30,410 bases of DNA, taken from positions 5,731 through 36,140 of the forward strand of contig DHOX01000050.1 of NCBI GenBank assembly GCA_002409785.1, in the 5' to 3' direction. The DNA comes from Prevotella sp. UBA5379 (lineage in GTDB: Bacteria > Bacteroidota > Bacteroidia > Bacteroidales > Bacteroidaceae). A program made the translations under genes and the position numbers. The notes beneath the pieces were generated by a model. That model was not told where the DNA came from, searched no databases, and saw only the letters and a list, made by a program, of their open reading frames with translations. Of this stretch, positions 16,346 to 22,813 are shown in pieces. Each line of letters opens with the position of its first letter. Within the stretch, counting starts at the first letter, position 1.

Positions 16346-16395
16346 TTCCTAATACCTTGCGTACTGTCCCGCCTTTTGCCAAAAGCAAAAGGGGA

Positions 16396-18090
16396 TCAGG
16401 CTCCACAGAAAAACAAGACAATGATTTCGGCAGTGAGAATCCTTAAAAACATGCTGAGTGGATATACGGTAGAATAGCTCACTGCAGGAGTTTCCTTTGA
16501 ACAGACTGAACTGGCGTATGCCAGAGCAGGTGGATCCGTACAAGTACCAGCAATCATACCCATTATGGTATAATAGTTAAAGTGATACTTTAATCGCGCG
16601 ATCACTCCGATGACCAGGATAGGGATGACGGTGATCAGGAACCCCGTATAGACATATTTCAGTCCGTTGCCCTGTACTACTGTATACCAGAAGCCCGATC
16701 CGGCCTTGATACCTACACTGGCCAGAAACAGCACCAGTCCGATTTCCCGCAGCATCATATTGGCAGACGTGGTCGTATAGGTTACCAGTTTGAACTTATA
16801 CCCATAGCGGCCGATCAATATGGCTATGATCAGCGGGCCTCCTGCAATTCCGAGTTTCAGGGGAGCTGGCATACCCGGAATGGCTACGGGAATGCTTCCC
16901 AAGAGGATACCAAGGATGATTCCTATAAAAATGGTAGCGATATTCGGCGCATCGAGGCGCTTTACCGAGTTGCCCATCATGTCTGTTACCTGATTGACAT
17001 TATCTTCATGTCCGACGACCATCACCCGGTCACCTACCAGAAAACGGTAATCACGGGATGCAAACAGGTCTATTCCCTGGCGTGTGATGCGTGTGACATT
17101 GACGCCATAGACACTTGAGAAGTGCATCTTGCCTAGTTCTTTACCGTTCATGGCTGGATTGGTCACGATAATACGTCTGGAGATCATCGGCTGTTTTTGC
17201 TCCTCTTCATGCCATTCTGGCTGGATTTCCGGACCGATAAAGGCCTTGACGGCATTTACGTCGGCTTCTGCACAGACAATATGGATTTCATCACCTGACT
17301 GGAAAACGGTATCACGCTTAGGTGCCTCCAGTGTGCCCTCATGCATGATACTGGTGCAGACGATGTCGCGTTTTAAGAACTGAGAGATTTCATGCAGGCT
17401 TTTTCCGGCTATGTAAGCATTCTGGACCTTCAGGTACATCGGATGCGGTTTTGATTCCGGATTTTCCTTTTCGCTTGCATTTAGTTTTTCGTCTTCCTCC
17501 TTCAGATTAATGCGGCAGATATATTTGATGGCAATGGTAGCCCCGATCATGCCCAGCACTCCAAGAGGATAGGCACAGGCGTAACTGTTTGCAATATCAA
17601 AGTTGTTTCCGTTCGGAAACACGCTCTGCAAGGCTTCTTTGGCAGCTCCCAGGGCAGGCGTATTGGTTACGGCGCCGAACAGAGTGCCTACCATCATAGG
17701 GAGGTTCTTCGGATCTTTTGTGTTAAAAAACAGGTAATAGCATGCGAACATCACTAAGATGTTCAAAAGAATCATCATGCTGGAGAGAATGTTCAAGGTG
17801 ATCCCTCCCTTTTTGAAACTCTCGAAAAATCCCGGGCCAACCTGCAGACCGATGCAGAATACAAATAAAATCAGACCGAAATCTCTTACAAAGTCCAGAA
17901 TATCCGTCGGTGCGGTAAAACCGATATGGCCGGCGATGATACCTGTAAAGAGCACAAAGGTGACCCCTAATGAGATTCCGCCGATCTTGATTTTTCCCAG
18001 ACTGATCCCTGTTGCGATGACAATGGAGAAGAGCAGGGCTATATGTGCGACGGAGTTTTGTGTAGTGAATAAACTGATAAACCAATCCAT
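16396..18090 (-). CDS. AspT/YidE-family putative transporter with two RCK_C domains
   Basis: A 564-residue inner-membrane protein of the aspartate:alanine exchanger (AspT/YidE/YbjL) family. It has an N-terminal set of about five transmembrane helices (1-190; with GLQVGPGFFESFKKGG and GAVTNTPALGAAKE). Two cytoplasmic TrkA-C/RCK_C domains follow (about 210-290 and 298-385; the second contains GVNVTRITRQGIDLFASRD). A repeated membrane half comes after, containing GIKAGSGFWYTVVQGNG and GTCTDPPALAYA, the same G-x-x-T-x-x-P-A-L-x-x-A signature in both halves. RCK_C domains usually bind ligands that gate transport. The substrate is unknown; AspT and succinate/amino-acid exchangers are the nearest characterised roles. 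It lies downstream of pgk, separated by a strong terminator that ends a few bases before its ATG. Confidence 0.88.
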   Translation of the reverse strand: MDWFISLFTTQNSVAHIALLFSIVIATGISLGKIKIGGISLGVTFVLFTGIIAGHIGFTAPTDILDFVRDFGLILFVFCIGLQVGPGFFESFKKGGITLNILSSMMILLNILVMFACYYLFFNTKDPKNLPMMVGTLFGAVTNTPALGAAKEALQSVFPNGNNFDIANSYACAYPLGVLGMIGATIAIKYICRINLKEEDEKLNASEKENPESKPHPMYLKVQNAYIAGKSLHEISQFLKRDIVCTSIMHEGTLEAPKRDTVFQSGDEIHIVCAEADVNAVKAFIGPEIQPEWHEEEQKQPMISRRIIVTNPAMNGKELGKMHFSSVYGVNVTRITRQGIDLFASRDYRFLVGDRVMVVGHEDNVNQVTDMMGNSVKRLDAPNIATIFIGIILGILLGSIPVAIPGMPAPLKLGIAGGPLIIAILIGRYGYKFKLVTYTTTSANMMLREIGLVLFLASVGIKAGSGFWYTVVQGNGLKYVYTGFLITVIPILVIGVIARLKYHFNYYTIMGMIAGTCTDPPALAYASSVCSKETPAVSYSTVYPLSMFLRILTAEIIVLFFCGA

Positions 18091-18093
18091 AAT

Positions 18094-18158
18094 ATAAAAA
18101 AAGAGATGAACACCGGATTTGCAAGAAGCACCTTGTGTCCCGTATTCATCTCTTTGAT
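18094..18158 (-). terminator. Strong intrinsic terminator between pgk and the transporter
   Basis: AAAGAGATGAA (18100-18110) pairs perfectly with TTCATCTCTTT (18145-18155), and the stem can extend inward with mismatches. On the minus strand it ends in seven or more Ts, and the T-run is only five bases from the ATG at 18090. It terminates pgk and may act as an attenuator for the transporter. Confidence 0.85.
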
Positions 18159-18190
18159 GTGTTTGTTATTAGATGACTGATGATAATTAA

Positions 18191-19438
18191 TTATTCGTTG
18201 ATCGCTGCGATAGCCGGCAGGGTCTTACCTTCAATGGCCTCCAGGAGGGCACCGCCACCGGTGGAGATATAAGACACCTGGTCTGCCAGGCCGAATTTGT
18301 GAATGCAGGCTACGGAATCACCGCCTCCGATGAGGGAGAAAGCTCCTGCCTTGGTAGCCTTGGCGATAGCCTCAGCGATAGCTTTGGAGCCACCGGTAAA
18401 ATTATCAAATTCAAACACTCCGGCAGGACCATTCCACAGGATCGTCTTGCTGCCTTCAATGGCCTTGGCAAATGCCTTGCGGCTTTCAGGGCCGGCATCC
18501 AGACCTTCCCATCCATCGGGAATAGCACCTGAAGCGGTGATCTTGGTGTTCGCATCATTGGCAAATTTGTCAGCGATGACCGAATCGGTTCCCAGCACCA
18601 GATTCACATGGTTCTCTTTAGCTTTCTTGATGACATCCAGGGCAATGTCTAGTTTGTCATTCTCGCAGATAGAATTGCCGATCTTTCCACCTTGTGCCTT
18701 CGCAAAGGTATAGGTCATTCCTCCACAGAGAATCAGGTTGTCCACTTTCGTGAGCAGGTTTTCGATGATCCCGATCTTTGTGGATACCTTAGAGCCACCC
18801 ATGATGGCGGTAAAGGGACGATTGATGTGATTCAGGATGCTGTCCACGGCCTTGACTTCTTTCTCCATCAGATAGCCGAGCATCTTATGATTCTTGTCAT
18901 AGAACTGGTCTATGACGGCTGTGGAGGCATGCTTGCGGTGAGCTGTCCCGAAGGCATCCATCACATAGACATCTGCATAGGAGGCGAGTATCTTGGCAAA
19001 TTCTACCTGACGCTTCTTCATATCAGCCTTTGCAGCATCATATTTGGGATCATTCTTGTCAATGCCTACTGGTTTACCTTCCTCTTCAGGATAGAAACGC
19101 AGATTTTCCAGTAACAGGGCCTCGCCACCCTTCAGGGCAGCTGCTTCCTTGCCGGCATGAGCACAATCCGGGGCAAACTTCACCTCTACGCTGAGGGCTT
19201 CGGAAACATTCTTTACGATCTGTTTCAAACTCAACTCCGGTTTTACTTTACCTTTGGGCTTGCCCATGTGACTCATCATGATCAGAGCGCCTCCGTCATT
19301 GAGAATTTTCTTCAACGTAGGCAGGGCTCCGCGGATACGGGTATCATCTGTAACATGACCGTCTGCATCCAAAGGGACATTGAAGTCAACACGTACGATT
19401 GCCTTGTGACCGGCAAAATTGAAATCTTCGATTTTCAT
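18191..19438 (-). CDS. pgk: Phosphoglycerate kinase
   Basis: Transfers phosphate between 1,3-bisphosphoglycerate and ADP, making ATP in glycolysis. It has 415 residues, the normal bacterial size. The substrate-binding N-domain has VRVDFNVPLD and MMSHMGKP, followed by LLENLRFYPEEEGK and DAFGTAHRKHAS. The hinge and nucleotide domain contain MGGSKVSTKI, LCGGMTYTFAKAQGG, LWNGPAGVFEFDNF and the phosphate loop GGGDSVACI. It has its own promoter about 45 nt upstream and a strong terminator downstream, so it is probably monocistronic. Confidence 0.98.
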   Translation of the reverse strand: MKIEDFNFAGHKAIVRVDFNVPLDADGHVTDDTRIRGALPTLKKILNDGGALIMMSHMGKPKGKVKPELSLKQIVKNVSEALSVEVKFAPDCAHAGKEAAALKGGEALLLENLRFYPEEEGKPVGIDKNDPKYDAAKADMKKRQVEFAKILASYADVYVMDAFGTAHRKHASTAVIDQFYDKNHKMLGYLMEKEVKAVDSILNHINRPFTAIMGGSKVSTKIGIIENLLTKVDNLILCGGMTYTFAKAQGGKIGNSICENDKLDIALDVIKKAKENHVNLVLGTDSVIADKFANDANTKITASGAIPDGWEGLDAGPESRKAFAKAIEGSKTILWNGPAGVFEFDNFTGGSKAIAEAIAKATKAGAFSLIGGGDSVACIHKFGLADQVSYISTGGGALLEAIEGKTLPAIAAINE

Positions 19439-19482
19439 TTTAACGTTATTATTTAAGGGTTGATTATTGCACTATTAGCATA

Positions 19483-19490
19483 CAAAGTTA
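19483..19490 (-). promoter_or_regulatory. -7 box of pgk
   Basis: TAACTTTG on the minus strand matches TAnnTTTG. The predicted leader to the ATG at 19438 is about 40 nt. No clean -33 TTTG is visible. Confidence 0.55.
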
Positions 19491-19606
19491 ATAAAAAGAA
19501 CACAGAAACGGGTTGGAAATGGAAGTTTTTAATATTTTTTGCTATTGATTTCCTGAATCTGGTGACTATCTGACCGGAATGCCAACTCTGCTTGACAATT
19601 TTTCGC

Positions 19607-20263
19607 TCAGGAGTCCTCATATTCTGTCGGATCTTCTATTCCGGCTTCTTTCAGCGCTTCTTTACGCTCTCTGCATGTGCCGCATTTCCCGCATTGTTTC
19701 TTACCGCCTTTATAGCAACTCCAGGTTTCTGCGTAATTGATGCCCAGTCGTTTGCCGATACGGGCAATGTCGGCCTTGGAAATATCCGTATAAGGAGCTG
19801 CGACTCTGATATGGGCAAAGGTACCGGCGACAGTTGCCTGGTCGATGGCTTTGATAAATTCGGGCCGGCAGTCAGGATAAATAGTGTGATCACCGCTGTG
19901 ATTGGCGATCATGACCCGTTTGAGTCCGTTGCTTTCCGCAATGCCGGTGGCGATAGAAAGCATGATCCCATTGCGGAAGGGTACAACGGTGGACTTCATG
20001 TTTTCGGCGTCATAATTGCCTTCTGGTATGGCCTGGTCTCCCTCCAGGAGTGAACTTCTGAAATACCGGTGGATAAAATCGAGGTTAATGGTAATATGCG
20101 GAATGTTCAGACGTTTGCAATGCAACTCGGCGAAAGGTATCTCACGGGCATTGTGATTGCTGCCATAGTCGAAACTTACTCCTAAAGCAATTTCATCTTT
20201 TTTATCGTATAATAATGTGATGGAGTCCATGCCTCCGCTCACGATAATGACTGCATCTTTCAT
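19607..20263 (-). CDS. queC: 7-cyano-7-deazaguanine synthase
   Basis: Converts 7-carboxy-7-deazaguanine, ammonia and ATP to preQ0, a step to queuosine in tRNA (and to archaeosine/7-deaza-DNA in some systems). It has 218 residues. The ATP pyrophosphatase PP-loop is VSGGMDSITLLYD near the N-terminus. FDYGSNHNAREI follows, and four zinc-binding cysteines near the C-terminus lie in CYKGGKKQCGKCGTCRER. The ATG at 20263 is chosen because MKDAVIIVSGG is the normal N-terminus and AAAGAGG precedes it; an in-frame extension to 20320 would run through a hairpin. queD, queE and queF are not in the window. It stands between the mmd cluster and pgk. Confidence 0.96.
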   Translation of the reverse strand: MKDAVIIVSGGMDSITLLYDKKDEIALGVSFDYGSNHNAREIPFAELHCKRLNIPHITINLDFIHRYFRSSLLEGDQAIPEGNYDAENMKSTVVPFRNGIMLSIATGIAESNGLKRVMIANHSGDHTIYPDCRPEFIKAIDQATVAGTFAHIRVAAPYTDISKADIARIGKRLGINYAETWSCYKGGKKQCGKCGTCRERKEALKEAGIEDPTEYEDS

Positions 20264-20278
20264 CCTCTTTATTTTTAA

Positions 20279-20308
20279 AAGGGCAGACCCACGAATGGAG
20301 CTGCCCTT
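20279..20308 (-). terminator. Hairpin between mmdC-like gene and queC
   Basis: AAGGGCAG and CTGCCCTT form a perfect 8-bp stem with a 14-nt loop. On the minus strand the stem is followed by TTAAAAAT, a short T-run, so it is a moderate intrinsic terminator. It ends 15 nt before the queC start codon. Confidence 0.6.
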
Positions 20309-20312
20309 GTCT

Positions 20313-20329
20313 CTGATCATGATGATCAG
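20313..20329. repeat. Palindrome just after the biotin-carrier stop codon
   Basis: CTGATCAT-G-ATGATCAG is a perfect 8-bp inverted repeat around one base, beginning 5 bp after the biotin-carrier stop codon. It may be part of a 3' end structure or a protein site; nothing distinguishes these. Confidence 0.5.
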
Positions 20330-20334
20330 TACTC

Positions 20335-20763
20335 TTATTCTATGACTACGAGAGGATCCTCCTCCCGCACCGTCTGACCGACTTTCACGCAGATCGTCGT
20401 TACTTTACCGTCCTTTTCTGCCTCGATGTTGTTCGCCATCTTCATGGCTTCCAGCACGACGAGTGTATCTCCAGCCTTTACCTGTTGGCCTACGGCTACC
20501 TGAATGCCGGTGATCGTTCCCGGCAGGGGAGCCTTTACCGCCTTGTTGCTGTCTACTGGTGCTGAGGAGACAGGTTCTGCCCCTGCTTCCGTGGCTGCCG
20601 GTTGTCCCAGAACAACTTTCTTCTTTTCAGGCTCGGCCGGCTTTTCCATCTGTACCTTAAAAGAATCTCCGTTCACCGTGACATCAGCCACATTGTTTTC
20701 ATCAATTTCTCCGATGGTAACCTTATATGCTTTCCCATCGATAGTATATTTGAATTCTTTCAT
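20335..20763 (-). CDS. mmdC: Biotin carboxyl carrier subunit (methylmalonyl-CoA decarboxylase gamma type)
   Basis: A 142-residue swinging-arm protein that carries CO2 on biotin between the carboxyltransferase and a partner subunit. The first ~45 residues form a small beta domain, followed by a Pro/Ala/Glu-rich flexible linker (about 40-75). The biotinyl domain (about 75-142) has the biotinylation motif EAMKM with target lysine K108. It is 29 bp downstream of the small OadG-like gene and follows mmdA. It could equally serve a propionyl-CoA carboxylase, but no biotin carboxylase is in the window, which favours the decarboxylase type. A terminator follows. Confidence 0.9.
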   Translation of the reverse strand: MKEFKYTIDGKAYKVTIGEIDENNVADVTVNGDSFKVQMEKPAEPEKKKVVLGQPAATEAGAEPVSSAPVDSNKAVKAPLPGTITGIQVAVGQQVKAGDTLVVLEAMKMANNIEAEKDGKVTTICVKVGQTVREEDPLVVIE

Positions 20764-20792
20764 TTCGTAATAGAAATTTGAAGTTTAAAACT

Positions 20793-20954
20793 TTATCTTG
20801 CTGAAGGCTTTGGAGTCATACCCTGAATTCTCGCGTTCCAGAGGGTATGGCGCTTCTTGATGGTAATGATGCCCGGCTCTTTGTCGTGGACATTATTGCC
20901 CTCAAATTCATACAGAGCCATCGCAATTGCTGCATATATATTCTGATCCATCAT
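20793..20954 (-). CDS. Small OadG/MmdE-like subunit (53 aa)
   Basis: A 53-residue ORF with double ATG (20954 and 20951), between carboxyltransferase and biotin carrier genes with 30-bp and 29-bp gaps. Residues 6-15 (IYAAIAMALY) and 31-46 (TIKKRHTLWNARIQGM) fit the C-terminal pattern of OadG/MmdD-type subunits, in which an AAI-AAI-type helix is followed by a basic strand and W-x-x-x-G-R/Q-x-x-M. Veillonella MmdE (epsilon) is a stand-alone protein of this size with the same relationship to the delta subunit. There is no membrane helix, so unlike a full OadG it cannot anchor the complex. It probably stabilises carboxyltransferase-biotin carrier assembly. The role is inferred from family pattern and position. 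Confidence 0.75.
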   Translation of the reverse strand: MMDQNIYAAIAMALYEFEGNNVHDKEPGIITIKKRHTLWNARIQGMTPKPSAR

Positions 20955-20984
20955 TTGTTCTTTAAAATAAATTTCAGATAAGGA

Positions 20985-22550
20985 TTACATCGGCATGCAT
21001 CCATGCTTCTTGGCCGGGAGACTCTGACGCTTCGTTGCCAACTGGGCCAGTCCGCGGCAGATGCGGAAACGTGTGTTGCGCGGCTCTATGACATCATCGA
21101 TATATCCGAACTGGGCTGCCTGGTAAGGATTAGCGAAGGTGTCCGTATATTCCTGTTCTTTCTCCGCAAGGAATGATTTTACATCTTCCCCGGCTGCCTT
21201 CTTGGCTTTTGCCTCTTTTCCACAGAGGACAGCCACGGCACCACTTGCTCCCATTACGGCAATTTCTGCCGAAGGCCAGGCAAAGTTCAGATCGGCACGC
21301 AACTGTTTGCATCCCATCACGATATGACTTCCGCCGTAAGCTTTACGTAAGGTTACCGTAATCTTGGGTACGGTAGCTTCTCCGTAGGCATAAAGGAGTT
21401 GTGCGCCATGCAGGATAACGGCATTGTATTCCTGGCCTGTCCCCGGCAGGAATCCGGGTACATCGACGAGTGATACGATGGGAATATTGAAAGCGTCACA
21501 GAAACGGACAAACCGTGCACCCTTGCGGCTGGCATTGACATCCAGGACTCCTGCATAGGCTGCGGGCTGGTTGGCTACAATACCTACACTCTGTCCGTTG
21601 AAACGGGCGAAACCGGTGATGATATTCTTTGCAAATTTAGGTTGTACCTCGAAGAACTCCCCTTCATCGGTGATGGCTGCGATGACTTTGTACATGTCGT
21701 ATGCCTGGTTCGGATCTTCAGGAATGATTTCATTCAGAGCATCCGCTTTCCGGTCAATAGGATCATCACAGTCTGTGCTTGGCGCTTCTTCCGTATTATT
21801 GGAAGGAATATAGGAGAGCAAGGTCTTGATCAGTTCCATGCATTCCTCTTCGGTCTTTGCCGTAAAGTGGGTGACACCACTCTTGGAAGCATGTACACTG
21901 GCGCCTCCCAGGTGTTCTGCATCAATATCTTCTCCCGTAACCGTCTTGACCACCTTAGGTCCGGTAAGGAACATATAGGATGTCCCTTCAGTCATGATAA
22001 TAAAATCGGTCAGGGCAGGAGAATATACGGCACCACCGGCGCAAGGGCCCATGATTGCACTGATCTGGGGGATAACCCCGCTGGCAAGGATGTTACGCTC
22101 AAAGATCTCTCCGTAGCCGGCTAATGCGGCGATCCCTTCCTGGATGCGGGCACCACCTGAATCATTGATACCGATGACGGGAGCACCCATCTTCATGGCC
22201 ATATCCATGATCTTGCATATTTTCTGTGACATGGTCTCAGAGAGGGAACCTCCGTGAACTGTAAAGTCTTGAGCATAGAGGTATACCAGACGACCGTCAA
22301 TGGTTGCAGAGCCGGCTACGACACCGTCACCATAGATCTGTTTCTTTTCCATCCCAAATTGATGACAGCGATGGAGCTTGAACATATCATATTCTTCGAA
22401 ACTGCCTTCGTCGACCAGCAGGTCAATACGCTCCCGGGCGGTGTATTTTCCTCTTGCGTGTTGCTTGTCAATGGCTTTCTGGCCCCCTCCAAGACGAGCC
22501 TGCTCGCGCTTGGCGATCAACTCTTTAATCTTTTCTACTTGTTTGCTCAT
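20985..22550 (-). CDS. mmdA: Acyl-CoA carboxyltransferase (methylmalonyl-CoA decarboxylase alpha / PCC beta type)
   Basis: Transfers the carboxyl group between (S)-methylmalonyl-CoA (or propionyl-CoA) and biotin. It has 521 residues with two crotonase-like halves. The N-half has HARGKYTARERIDLLVDEGSF, the acyl-CoA oxyanion loop INDSGGARIQEG and MGPCAGGAVYSPAL. The C-half has VDVPGFLPGTGQEY with the second glycine-rich loop, KAYGGSHIVM and a C-terminal end of KKHGCMPM. In Bacteroidales this reaction belongs to the succinate-to-propionate route. Its own promoter lies about 90 nt upstream, and it heads a three-gene unit with the 53-aa protein and the biotin carrier. Confidence 0.93.
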   Translation of the reverse strand: MSKQVEKIKELIAKREQARLGGGQKAIDKQHARGKYTARERIDLLVDEGSFEEYDMFKLHRCHQFGMEKKQIYGDGVVAGSATIDGRLVYLYAQDFTVHGGSLSETMSQKICKIMDMAMKMGAPVIGINDSGGARIQEGIAALAGYGEIFERNILASGVIPQISAIMGPCAGGAVYSPALTDFIIMTEGTSYMFLTGPKVVKTVTGEDIDAEHLGGASVHASKSGVTHFTAKTEEECMELIKTLLSYIPSNNTEEAPSTDCDDPIDRKADALNEIIPEDPNQAYDMYKVIAAITDEGEFFEVQPKFAKNIITGFARFNGQSVGIVANQPAAYAGVLDVNASRKGARFVRFCDAFNIPIVSLVDVPGFLPGTGQEYNAVILHGAQLLYAYGEATVPKITVTLRKAYGGSHIVMGCKQLRADLNFAWPSAEIAVMGASGAVAVLCGKEAKAKKAAGEDVKSFLAEKEQEYTDTFANPYQAAQFGYIDDVIEPRNTRFRICRGLAQLATKRQSLPAKKHGCMPM

Positions 22551-22646
22551 AATAAGGATTCTATTGTTTTCAATATTATTTCTACCATCCTGGCTGGGTG
22601 TATATACACTGCCAACACTAATGGTTTCTTTTCATTAAAGACCGTG

Positions 22647-22654
22647 CAAAGATA
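22647..22654 (-). promoter_or_regulatory. -7 box of the mmd unit
   Basis: TATCTTTG on the minus strand matches TAnnTTTG. It predicts a leader of about 90 nt before mmdA. The rest of the 263-bp gap to relA holds no convincing gene; a 70-residue reading frame across it begins upstream of this promoter and runs into mmdA. Confidence 0.6.
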
Positions 22655-22813
22655 ATAATAATTCTTGAAATTCTGAGGATAGGATTTGAAAATCTTACTG
22701 ATCAGCATGCCTTCAGGTCGTTTTTTACAGAATAAAAGAATCCTTTTTGCACAGATCAATTGAAGTGTGCAAAAATAGACTCTGCTGCCGATCTCTTGTT
22801 TGTTGATTTTCTG

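Noticed and set aside
20264..20320. N-terminal extension of queC
   Set aside because: It would be translated through the terminator hairpin. The conserved start MKDAVIIVSGG and a Shine-Dalgarno support 20263.
22547..22759. 70-residue frame between relA and mmdA
   Set aside because: It starts upstream of the mmd promoter, overlaps the mmdA start by four bases and has no family features; probably chance.
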